Below, one piece after another: positions 35,677 to 46,379 of a stretch of 64,000 nucleotides of DNA (positions within the stretch are counted from its first letter, which is position 1; every line of letters begins with the position of its first letter). The notes beneath the pieces were generated by a model. The model did not search any database. It was not told where the DNA came from and worked only from the letters and a program-made list of their open reading frames with translations. The DNA lies in assembly GCF_009389715.1 (NCBI RefSeq), contig NC_052399.1, positions 21,793,646-21,857,645 on the forward strand, read 5' to 3'. The DNA is from Phoenix dactylifera. Lineage: Eukaryota; Streptophyta; Magnoliopsida; Arecales; Arecaceae. A program made the position numbers and the translations under genes.

Positions 35677-36126
35677 ATGGCGAAAGATATGGCTAAACGA
35701 GTATTTTTATTGATCACTTTTAGTCATGCGGAGAAAAGGGCGACAGATAGGAAGGAAGTACTACTAAGGATACTTGAGTGCTTCCAAACAGAAAATGTCA
35801 AAACCATATTAATCGCAAAAGAGAATCATGCTCAGCAGGGGTATCACTATCACGCAGCAGTATTGGCAATGGTAAGCAGGTATACTTTCATAAAAGATCT
35901 CAGGGCCAAGTTTAAGGAATTTGATGGAGCTCAGTTGGATGTGCAGACAAGAAAATCCTGGGCGACTGTATGTGATTATGTTTTGAAAGAAGACAATGAT
36001 CCTATTCTTTGGGGAGATAATGCAACCCTGCAGCATGCAGGCACAAATAATTTTATAAATTTGGATCAGATCGAAACGGAGCATAGAATTAAAAATTCAA
36101 AATTATCCAAAATTCAAATAGGTTAG
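35677..36126 (+). CDS. Rep-like HUH endonuclease ORF inside a transposon
   Basis: 149 aa. The three rolling-circle initiator motifs are in order and properly spaced: motif I FLLITFS (residues 10-16), motif II HYHA (57-60, the metal-binding His-x-His), and motif III YVLKED (101-106) with one catalytic-type Tyr101 and Lys104. Such domains nick single-stranded DNA in CRESS-DNA viruses, related plasmids and their genomic relics. The protein stops soon after the nuclease domain (about 110 aa), so the SF3 helicase half of viral Reps is absent. One Tyr and a small size argue against Helitron. The frame is intact, with no stops, and the first ATG is in an AT-rich context. It lies 67 bp from the right end of the hAT-like element. 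Expression and activity are unknown. It could be an old virus-derived or plasmid-derived copy. Confidence 0.75.
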   Translation: MAKDMAKRVFLLITFSHAEKRATDRKEVLLRILECFQTENVKTILIAKENHAQQGYHYHAAVLAMVSRYTFIKDLRAKFKEFDGAQLDVQTRKSWATVCDYVLKEDNDPILWGDNATLQHAGTNNFINLDQIETEHRIKNSKLSKIQIG

Positions 36127-36392
36127 GTCGAATCTAAATTCAATAAACTCATATCTAACTCGAAAAATAGAACATGTCCCATTTACAGTCTTAAACATAA
36201 ATGGTTCAGCTTCTCTTGTTCAATAATAAGCTTTATGTACATCCTATCAATTACAGAATTAGACAAGGTTGCTCCTAAAACTCTCATATTTTATTTAAAA
36301 ATTTCCAAAGGTTGCGCCATTGTGCCAGGGATCAACGCACGGGCACTCGTCAATGATGATCCTGTCGCTTCCCGGATATGCTATTACTTTAG

Positions 36393-36831
36393 GGCTCGTT
36401 TGGTTCGCGGGAAGCATTTTTCTTCAGGAATCATATTCCTAAGAAGATGATGCCTGAAAAACTACATTTGGCATGTTTGGTTGACCATGAGAAAGTGACA
36501 GATTTTCAGAGTGCTTATGTTTAGTTGATCATCCACTTTCCTGAAAAAGTTATATGTAATTCCTATTATACTTTTAATAATAATAGGTCTTTAATGCCTC
36601 TTTAATGCTAAAGGGCCTTTTTTAAAAAAATAAAAATTGAGTGATTCCTAGAAAGTAACTTTTTCATGTTTCTCATGGAAATTTTTTTTTAATAAAATAT
36701 AAAAATTATATTTTTGTGAGAATATTTTTTTTTTTTTTTTTGAAAATCTCTATTAAATAAGAGATATTTCATTTTTTTTTTTTAATTGACCATGCTTCTC
36801 TCTCTTCTTTTTTTCTGGGACCAAAGGAGCC
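36393..36831 (+). mobile_element. MITE of the GTTTGGTTTG family
   Basis: The terminal inverted repeats are GGCTCGTTTGGTTCG and, at the right, ACCAAAGGAGCC. A 5-bp repeat TTTAG flanks it (36388-36392 and 36832-36836). It shares CGGGAAGCATTTTTCTTC and later blocks (TTTGGTTGAC, TTATGTTTAGTTGA) with the reversed element at 22930-23387. The interior has long T runs and no ORF. Confidence 0.7.
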
Positions 36832-36899
36832 TTTAGAGGAACCGCTTCTTTAAGTCGGTCGTGATCCTGTCGCTTCCCGGATCCTATCTGAACCGCCTC

Positions 36900-38105
36900 G
36901 CTCGCACCTTAATATAAAGCAAGCCTAAAGAACGGCGATGTCTCTCTTTTCCTCCTCCCCTTTTTTCCCTTCTCCGGAGTTCGACCGTTTCTGCGATGTT
37001 TCAGCCAGGGTTTCGAGGACGGGGCGGACATGGTTTCGATGACAGCGGGTGAGATTGTTCTGATCCTTTTCTTTCGCATCCCCTCTTTTGATTCTCGTAT
37101 TTCTTATAGAATCTTCCTTTGATGGATCTCTGGTCGATCGGCGTCCTAAATTATCTCGCTGAGGTTTTCTCATTCTCTTACATTTCTTGAGGTCTTGTGG
37201 CGATTGATATGCTAGAGTTTTGTTCTTGCTTCTGATTCTTGTTCATGCGATATTCTTTCGTTTTCTTTAGGATTTTGGTTCGTTCTGATCACCCGAAGTG
37301 ATCAAGAATGCCAACATTTTACATAGCCCTGATAATAAGGACAAGATTTTTGTTTTCTTATTTTACTCGTTCCATGATCGTATTTTCTCATTTCATGCCA
37401 GGAAACCCAGCAATGATTGATGGACAGTTATGAGATAATTGTCAAGAACTAAAGTAAATATTCCTTATTTTTAAAATTCTATATTTTTATTCTTTTAGTT
37501 TTCTTTCTAGTTCATGGGATTCTTGATTTGCTCAAGAAATTCAGCAATGGGGTTAGCAGAATCATGAGAAAGTTGCCTTCTGCAGTGATTTTTTTCCCCC
37601 GTTAAAGCATCGAGAGATGACTGTTTATGTGATAACATGGGACAATTTGTTACACTGAACTTGTTCTTGGCATGAGGCTGTCTCTGTCAGAAGCATGTGT
37701 GCAGTTATCTCTAGAGTTAGATTCTTGGCCATTAATCTCAGATTTGCACACCAGAAGTCTAGCCAATAGTAGAAGGCTGCGATAGGTGCATATTTTGCCA
37801 TAAAGTAACTTAAGATTGAGAACGAAGTAATAAATTTGCAAGTGAGATCTTATTCTATTTCACTTTTACTAATTATTTTCTTTTCCCTGAGAACTTTATC
37901 TAAAATGTAACTTCTTTTTTCCCTCTTTCGGGGTGGGGGGAGGGGGTATTTTCAGATCTGGGACAGAGCAGGACAGGAAAGGTCTCAGAGTCTTGGAGTG
38001 GCATTTTGTAGAGGGACTGATTGCTGCATACTGGTTTAGGATGCCAATGATCTGTGGTCTGTTGAAAACCCTTGGATTCTGGCACCGGGAGTTTCTGGAA
38101 AAGGT
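36900..38105 (+). pseudogene. RAB7-like pseudogene, exons 1-4 only
   Basis: The 5' region resembles that of the live Rab gene (TATAAAG, AACGGCGAT.TCTCTC). An exon-1-like block ends GATGACAGCGG before GTGAG at about 37051, fitting the Rab end GDSG. A weak exon-3 end (...TTTGCAA/GTGAG) is near 37840. Exon 4 is clear at 37958-38104: it reads [20 protein letters not shown], then TDCC, then an in-frame TAG where Rab7 has the Tyr of the VYD motif. Exons 5-7 were not found. It is a tandem relative of the gene at 23.8 kb, dead by the stop and by truncation. Confidence 0.75.
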
Positions 38106-41100
38106 TTGTAATTCACCAGTTCCCTTTCAAATGCCTATTTGTAGAAGCACTAAAAGGATAAACAGCTTTTGCCTCTTATCTTTCTTTATCTAAAGTTCTT
38201 CAACTTACAATTCCATTTTCTTGAGAGATTGACCAGATCATGTTTGGTACACTCTATTGTATGTTAAAAGGAGGTTTTTATAGCCTATGTAGTTCTCTGA
38301 CCAGTAAACTGCAACTTCAGAAATGTGTGAGATATAAACTCATCAAGCATACCAGTATTTGCATGAACCAATAATGAGATGAAATGAACATTCATTGCCT
38401 AAAAGCTGTTTAGCTCAATTGTCCACTCATATTTTAAACAAACATATGTGCTGAACAATGATTAACTCAATTTTGTATTACATTGACCAGGATGGACCGT
38501 ATGTGCACATTAAGTATCAAATCCTTGATTTGAATGGGGTTGATGCAAATCTGGAAGGATAGCTTTACTCTGGAGTTGTGCCATTTGAATTCTACATGTC
38601 AAGCCTTATCTGTCTTGCCCCTCCTGAAAATTGCAATCACTTTTTTGCATTTATTGCTTCTACACTGGAACAAGTGAAAGGAGTCTGGAGGGCTGTTATG
38701 AGAAGTTCGGCAGGCAGTTGGCTATTTGAAATTTTGAATGATTTGATACATGTAGAACGTATTAGTTTTTGTGACAAGAAATCATGTTAGTATTGCATCT
38801 AATATTTGCTAGTTTTTGGCATATGAACGACATCTGATATTGATGATCATCTCCAGTGCTTGGATGACTGAGATCAAACAGAGACTTTAACTCTGACAGT
38901 TGTAATCACATTGAGATAATTAATTGGATTGGTTGAACAGATGGATGGCTATGAAATTATGATTACGCATGAGAAAGATAGGGAAGTTAGTGAGGGATTA
39001 TGATCTAATTGAGTTTAGAATTAGGGATCAATTATCGGAGCGATCTGGCCTAGGGATGTCTTTTCCAGAAAAGGATTCACAATATCTGTAGGTAGCCTTA
39101 GTTCATGTACTTGCACCAGTGGTCAACAATTAGTTGTGAAGATTTGGCCATTATAGAACTTTTTATAAATTTAAATTATTGCTGGAAACTTGACTAAAGT
39201 GAGCCTCTACAAGATGGGTTCTGTCTCTCAGGCACTTCTGTGTACATTTTCTAAAATTACTCAGGCTTGTTGAGATATATGCTATATGCTGTTTTCTGGG
39301 GATACAAGGAATGGGGATTTCCTTTGAACTTGCAGGTTCATAGGAAACTTATGCAAAGATTTCAATTGTGCAGGTGTGGATAATTACTGAATCTTCTAGA
39401 TTGAACTTGTAGATTGAATCTAAAAATAGCAAGATTTCTCATGAATCCTTTAGTTTCATGTGTAATTATTTTAGAAATTTTTTATTAATTTATTAAATTC
39501 CATACGTTTGTTAAATTTACTGTTTATGTTATTTGGAATATACTATATAACTAATTTAAAGTTTGCATATTTGGCTAATGTTTGTATTTTGATAATATAT
39601 CATAATTTGGGAAAATATAGGAATTTTTAATTCCAAAATCAAAATTTATTTTGAGGATGTGGTGATCATTTCTTATCGTGGAAAAAAACACATCATGCAG
39701 ATAACTAAATAAATAAATATCTTGTTGGATATAGCCCTTCAATGAATGCTTTTGGTTCCATATTGCTTTAAATGTTTTATGGAAAATTACTTGCACCTCC
39801 CATTCTTTAAAAATTTTCAATTAGACCATGAAGAAGATCTAGATTTCTATCTTCATATTCATTTAGTGTTCCCATGAGTAAGATTGCATCATTCTGCTGC
39901 TAGATAGCTAACTCTGTTTGCAACTGCTAAATTGTAAAGTGTAAAAGATGCACATTGATTATCAGCAACTCTTGTTCTGCACTCTTTTTTCCACTTTTCT
40001 TTGCTGGACATGCTGACATGTATTTTACAATGTCTCAGTAACAATATCAGTTAATTGTACTCCCATGAATGTTTGAGCTTATGAACAACCATGCCTGTGT
40101 ATTGAATCAGAAATATGGTGCTTCATGCATGCTAACATACTTTTTGTGCCTAGAGGATTTCAGGCTGTTTTTGGGTAGTGATATAGAGGTGTATCAGCAG
40201 AGGCAAGACCAACGGATGGATGATTATCCCCAAAACTCAGATCTAAACCTTCGAAATTCTCCTTTCCTTCACTTTCCAAGCACTCTGCTTGATATGCTGA
40301 TTGATTGTTATAGTTGATGGTTTTACATACAATATATATGGGTTCATGGAAGAGCCAGGATCCGGTATTGAGACCAAAGGATATAGGACCAGTTGTAAGG
40401 GGGAGAAATAGGGCAAGGTGGGTCTTTTTCGAGGTTTAGATGGCATCTGTATCTTACCATAGTAATACGCTGATAATCTGTGCAATTTTATTTGTTACAT
40501 TCATATCCTATATATATGCAGCTGGACTAAAATGTTTTTTCTGTTTATTCTAAATATGTAAAGAGAAGATACACGAAGAGAATTTGTAGCTATAAAGGGT
40601 TACAATATACATAAATAAAATTCCTATTTGTTACTATGGTTATTAATTTGTTTAAATTGAATGAGAATCTAAGCGCTGCAGCTTTTGTCTCTGCAGAAAA
40701 TGACACATAATTTCAGCGGCTCAAATGATGATCGGGCAAAGAGAATATATTGCATAAAGGCAGATCTGTAAGTGCTTTTCATGGGTTTGATTCGAGATAT
40801 TGGCGCATGGATATTTTTTATTCTTATTTTTAAACTGACGAACAAGCAGCCACATGATTCGCGCATGAAATATAGGCAAGAATATGATTGCTGTCGTCTG
40901 GATATCTACTTTTTGTTACAAAATATTTGGAGAACCTTCATCTTATATCATCAAGAAGAAGCCGCCATAATGGTTTAGTACTGAGTGATTTTCTCATGAA
41001 TCATTACATAAAAATGAGAGCTAACAGCTCAATCAGTGCCTTTTACACAACTTAGATGGGTAAGATGTGCTCTCTGTTCTTTGTTGCAGGACAATTTTGT

Positions 41101-41200
41101 TGTAAGGGGATTCAGCCAAGAGTAATCAGTTGGATTTCCGCTCTACCTTGGTTTGGTTTTCCGTTCAACTTGTGTTTCATGAGGCTAGTTCTGCCTCAAA
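38106..41200. other. gene-free stretch, nothing recognised
   Basis: It contains only short open frames without family features. The missing Rab exons 5-7 were looked for here and not seen. Confidence 0.5.
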
Positions 41201-41202
41201 TA

Positions 41203-41420
41203 TTTTTTTTTTTTTTTTTGATACATCGGCACCTCACACACAACGGGGCATGAGTACAGCCCAAAAAGTCAGAAAGTAAGAGCCCATTGGTTTTGTTGCT
41301 CTTATTCTCTTCTGGTTCTTCCCGTCTTTGTTCTCTGTAGATTCGGCTGACACTGTATTTCTCCTTTGCTCCACGAAAACAAAAAACAAAAAAAGAAAGG
41401 AAAAAATTAGGCAGATGGCA
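41203..41420 (-). mobile_element. LINE 3' end fragment
   Basis: A T run (41203-41219, a poly(A) tail on the minus strand) is followed by GGGGCATGAGTACAGC...AAGTCAGAAAG, matching the LINE tail near 63415-63875. It is only the non-coding end. Confidence 0.5.
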
Positions 41421-43316
41421 CATTGGTCAGCCTTGCGCAAGTCTCACACCCTCGCAGGTCTGTCGTCATATTAGATTCTCCCGCCGTCTATATGTTATCT
41501 TTCTCGGTAGGTATGTACAATTTTAGGCGGCTGCACGAATGAGCATCATAGCCAACAATCTCTGGAAATTCGTGGTACACCCGTCGAACGTGTTACACGT
41601 TCTTTAGCAAAGTTTGAGACTGGCAGATAAGAACAATCCGGCTTTCTAACAACTCCTCTTTCAGTCAACGAGACTCGCATTTTAGATTCCATTATCTTGG
41701 GCCAGTCGGCTTTCCCACACTTCATTCAGTGGCTCATCAAGTATGAAAAATTATACACTGCTAGGCAAAAGTCTTGCAAGTCGCTTGGAGGACCAACCTT
41801 CTGAAGAATAATGGTAAGATGCGAAACGTGGCTTGCTTGGAGAGCTAACCTTCTGAAACAATTTCCAATTTCCAGGAGTCCTTTGTATCAGGGCAACGCG
41901 TCCCTATCTGACAACATTTTCTAGCAGCAACCGAATCTTCTGTCTCTTTTGTGGTGGTGCTGAATTCACTCTCAGTTTTTCAGTTGATATACCAATATAT
42001 GCACTTGGCAAACCTTACCCATTTGTACCATATGATTGTGCCTTGCCGTTATGCTCGACTGTCCTGACAAACAGTACAGTGGAATAAAAGGTGCCGAGGT
42101 TCTAATTTGTAAGAGGTTGAGCACATACGATCTTTTTAAGCACTATATATCTTGATGCTCATAGTAGATTTCACATTAAAAAGACCTTGTACATAGTAAA
42201 TCCTGGATGGATTTCTATCTTTCCGACAACTGTTTTCCCTCCATACATTTTGAACCCTTTGGTGGTTATAATAATGTGATATGATTTTATTTTTCAATAT
42301 ATTATCTCGGTGCAGGTTTTAGAGACATCTAATTGAATTGCAATGCATTCTTCCCCATTTTATCTCTAGTTAAGGGATTAGATGCATCCTGATATATCAC
42401 GGGCATTTTGTTCTTAGAATCGTATCTTGCATGAAGGCCAGCTGGTCCAACTCTGTTCTGAGGCAGGAAAATTATGTTGTCCAAGCTTGCAAGCATATCC
42501 GCACGCATGTCATCTTCGGATCTCAAAAGATGCTCGCAACCTCTCTTCTTCTTTTTTTTCCGTGTCATGGGCATTAGGAAAAGGTAACAAGGATGTCATA
42601 CCAACCTCATGACCTTGTCAAAGTTTCATCTTTTTCATTTGATTGGCGCAGCATTTAATAACCAACAATAAAATCTAAGTCTTTTCTTCCTTTTTATTTC
42701 AGAGATTCCGTCTGCTAACTCGATCTATAATTCTATCGGGATGATTAATAGTTTGCATCACATGTTTTTGATCGTTAAAATAATATTCTCACCGAAATTG
42801 ATTATACTTGTTGTTTTAATTAGAGACTTTATTATATGAACTTTAGACATGTAGAACTAGTGAAATACTTCAAACTAGTTTGTGATTGCTCATTTTCATC
42901 AGTGTGAATTCATTACTTCGGCAGCATGACCCCAGGAACAATGGCGTTTACTTATCACCAAAACTTTTGGACTTATTAGTATATTTTATTGTAACCATGA
43001 ATGAAATGGTTCCCTGCAAGAGTTGACCCGCAACTTATACTACAAATGATGAAGGTTCAATGTATTGATATCATATTTTGGTTGGGAGATGCTTCTCGGA
43101 CAGCACGTTATGGGACATATTCCAATGTTCAGCCAATGCAACATACTTCTTTTATCACCGTGGCATTAACTGGACCATGACATGTCTTATTCGATTCTTT
43201 TTAAAATATCTTCTGATGTATACATTTGAAGGGAAATGATGCCATGTTTCAAGACTCAAAAACGTTGGACATCCATGGACGAGCAACGGGGAATGCGTTG
43301 GCCCGATGAGCTGGAG
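41421..43316. other. gene-free stretch, nothing recognised
   Basis: No supported gene. Short frames near 42329-42574 (minus) have no features I can name. Confidence 0.45.
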
Positions 43317-43476
43317 GATCTAATCGGGTTTCCGGACAGACTTTTGGCCCAAAAATGTCCCGCGGGGCACAAGTCAATCGCTCTCGTCGACGAGCGGATC
43401 TACTCGGGTTTCCGGACAGACTTTTGGCTCAAAAATGTTCCACGGGGCACGGGTCAATCGCTCTCGTCGCCGAGCG
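43317..43476. repeat. 80-bp tandem repeat, two copies
   Basis: 43317-43396 and 43397-43476 each begin GATCTA.TCGGGTTTCCGG and end CGCTCTCGTCG.CGAGCG. They differ at only a few sites. The block is GC-rich against AT-rich flanks. The 80-bp period is not a multiple of three, so it is not a protein repeat. Confidence 0.85.
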
Positions 43477-43599
43477 GATCGGTCCTTCTTCACCTAGATT
43501 TGACCTGCCCATTCAAAAAAGTCATCCGCTAATTAACCACGCATGGGGAGGACTTTTCTTTTCGTGAACCATCTTTACACCCTGGATGATGTTACGGTC

Positions 43600-44795
43600 C
43601 ATCGACCCCATTTTACCGGAGCGTAGCATAATAAATGAACTAAGTTATAAAAAATATTAAAATTAAAAATAAATTATATTTATATTTAACAGTATAAAAA
43701 TTTATGCTTATTTATCTAATACTTTAATTCGTAACTTAATAAAATATTAGTCAAACCGTTAATTTTAATAAATTTAAGTACCAAATCAGAAATTTTTTTA
43801 AAAATAACCAAAATGACTTTATGCCATATAACAGCCGACATAAAAAAAATATATGTATCTTCCACTTCACTCACTCAAAAATAATTTTAATTTTTTATAC
43901 AAGATAAATAAATTTACTTATGTTATTAATTTAACTGAATGTAAATATAGATTTTACAAACTATTTAGTATAAATTTAATAAATATAAACCCTAATGGGA
44001 TTTTTATAATTTATTTTAATAAATATCTCGTGGGAAGTGAAGCTTTGGGATTGGTTAGCGTTGAATTTGGGCGGACCAATGGTTCAAAAAGGCAGTGGGA
44101 ACTGGGAACGAAGTCGAGCCTCGTGTTTTTGACCAGATCTTCTCCAAATCATGATCTTAGACGAGCCGAGCTCTTCTTCTTTGTTTTCATTTTTTTTCAT
44201 ATATATTTTTCTTGTTGGAGGAATTCTTTTGATAATTTTATGAAAAATATTTTGCGGCACCTATATTGTATATGAAAAGTGTATCAAGCCTATACGCCTG
44301 TATGCACATTAGCAGAAGCTCCACATGATTACTCTAATTTTAATGCATTGTTTTAGGAGATTTACTTTTCTTGCATTTTTGAAAAGACAGACTTATTTGC
44401 AAGTTTGCACTAAAATGGATTAAAAAGAAAGGAACGTCGATAAATACTTTCATGCAAAAAATACAATAATGATGAATGGATATTATATCCTATATAAATT
44501 ATTCAGTAAAATTTATAGAGTATAAGAATATGCCAATAATGCTTATTGGAGTAATCTCTTCCAGGAACAGCCATATTGATTGGGGTTGCATATAGATTAG
44601 AAATTTTTTGAGAAAAAGAAATATTAGATTTTCATCTGAATTTGTGCATATAGTAACTGCAAGTGATCTATTAAAAGATGTACACAATTTTTCTTTTCTT
44701 TTTTTTCCCCTTAAACAAAGTTGAGGACCGGACAAGCCACATTTTCTAGGTTGAACTTAGGCGAGATGCATGCACTGGGAATAAGAGTCAATATG
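43600..44795. other. AT-rich gene-free stretch
   Basis: 43620-44020 is extremely AT-rich. Frames there are long only because of base composition. Nothing else was seen. Confidence 0.5.
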
Positions 44796-44979
44796 AGTTG
44801 AATTTTCAAATCGTGACACCTAAAAGCCAGCGATCAACGACACGCAACACCCTGGCTTTTTCCCACGGTCGCCGGACAAAGAAGTTGCGTAACGAAAGGG
44901 CGACTGACCAACCTAGCTTAAAAAATGATGACAGCTCGGCATGGTCAATTGCATTTGTTGTTTCTCGGAGCAAAATGAG

Positions 44980-45812
44980 TAGCCATGTATTCATGACACT
45001 AACTAAAAAAGAAGAAATAATACCATACACCACTATCACCACGTGGGTCATGACGGCGCATCACACCAATCATCTCGTCTTATTCCTGTGATATCCATTC
45101 ATCATACGCTCGTCTTAAATTGCTGTCTCGTTCACCTTATCGAAAAATCATATCCCACACAGTGTGCACCATACGGTGAATCAAGATAAACGTTTGATGA
45201 ACGGAATCTACAGAAACGAGTGGTTGTGCATGGCTATGTGGTGCACGCCGTGTAGGATATAATGACCTCACCTTATGTCGTTTTGTTCCAGCGGTGCACC
45301 ACTGAAGTGGTGCATGCAGTGTAGGGTATAATTTCTTCACTAAGGAGGACAAACAAATAAATGGAAAATCTAACTCGAGGAGGATAGCGATATCATATGA
45401 GCAAACTGCCTACACGGGAAGCCACCGCTGATTCAAGAAACCATGTGCTGGAAATCTGTGGATTCATGGCACTAACTTAAAAAATAGGAGAAATAATGCG
45501 CTACACCACTATCACCACATGCATCATGGCGGCGTATCACACCAATTATCTCGTCTCATTTCTATGACTCTCATTTATTATATGCTCGTCTTAAATTGCT
45601 GCCTCGTGCACCTTGTCGAAAAATCATATCCCACACACTGTGCACCACATGGTGAACCGAGATAAACATTTGATGAACGGAATCTACAGAAACGAGCGAT
45701 TATGCACGGCCATACTGTGCACATCGTGTAGAATATAATGGCTCTACTTTATCTCGCTATGTTCCAGCGGTGTACGCTGAAGTGGTGCATGCAGTGTAGG
45801 GTATAATTTCTA
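44980..45812. repeat. two copies of a segment containing a MITE-like unit
   Basis: 44980-45340 and 45450-45812 are diverged direct copies about 470 bp apart. Each contains a unit bounded by inverted ends: ATCATATCCCACAC...GTGCACC at the left (45145, 45621), and GGTGCATGCAGTGTAGGGTA at the right (to 45334 and 45809). The ends and inner GTGCAC palindromes suggest a MITE of about 190 bp. A related half copy lies at 58755. Confidence 0.7.
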
Positions 45813-46269
45813 ACTTGAAGAAGGTTAAAGGAGAGCCCAAAATCCCACGCCTTTTGCCCATAATATGCTTCTAAGAAAGAAATGGTTGACAAAGAACTTT
45901 ATTCTCGCTGTTTTGTCTAACGTAGGAGTTGATTTATAGGAATGGTTCTTTCTACGGCTTGGTACGATGTGCGTCCATATGGAACATTAGAGTGCAGCTT
46001 GAACCCAAGTTTTGGTATCCCTGTAGTTCTAGAGGTGCGTAGAGGTCTACTTCTTGAAGCGTGCAGCGAGACAACGGTGGACCATCACCTGACTATAGTA
46101 TTGCCGTTGGATCAAGGCTTTGACACTAAAGATTGGTGGTCCTGATCCCCCAGCTTGTGGCTCAAATCCTACCAAATCACTGTCCAGTCTCAATCAGATG
46201 GTCCGCCAACAGCGATATCATACGAGCAAACTGCCTGCACGGGAAGCCACCGCTGATTCAAGAAACCAT
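45387..46269. repeat. 58-bp direct repeat pair
   Basis: 45387-45444 and 46212-46269 share GCGATATCATA.GAGCAAAC through GATTCAAGAAACCAT almost base for base. A second short pair, AATAACGCTGCTGGATT, is at about 46277 and 46358. Confidence 0.8.
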
Positions 46270-46379
46270 TCTGCTGGAATAACGCTGCTGGATTCAAGAA
46301 ATCCGTGGGCGAAATCACCTCAATTTCGAAACTGCTAGGCGAAACCTTTCCTATAGAATAACGCTGCTGGATTTGGTGT

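Larger units (their letters stand above)
34543..36193. mobile_element. hAT-like element carrying a Rep-like ORF
   Basis: Left end TAGAGGTGCATATGGGTC and right end CCCATTTACAGTCTTA are inverted repeats of the same type as the element at 11674. A perfect 8-bp duplication AACATAAA flanks it (34535-34542 and 36194-36201). The subterminal GGGTC/GACCC sequence at the left is shared with that element. Between the ends are a gene-like GC-rich leader (about 35100-35445, with (CT)n and a 21-bp tandem repeat at 35123-35165) and a 149-codon ORF at 35677. No hAT transposase is present, so the element is non-autonomous and carries foreign sequence. Confidence 0.85.

Noticed and set aside
35677-36126. Helitron RepHel as the source of the Rep-like ORF
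   Set aside because: Helitron Reps are part of a very long protein with two catalytic tyrosines and a helicase. Here there is one Tyr, 149 codons, and hAT-like ends with an 8-bp duplication instead of A/T insertion and a 3' hairpin.
43853-44275. 140-codon open frame
   Set aside because: AT-rich sequence giving Asn/Ile/Phe/Lys runs, with no family feature and no splice context.
44980-45812. CRISPR-like array from the spaced repeats
   Set aside because: This is plant nuclear DNA, and the repeats are long, diverged and only two in number.
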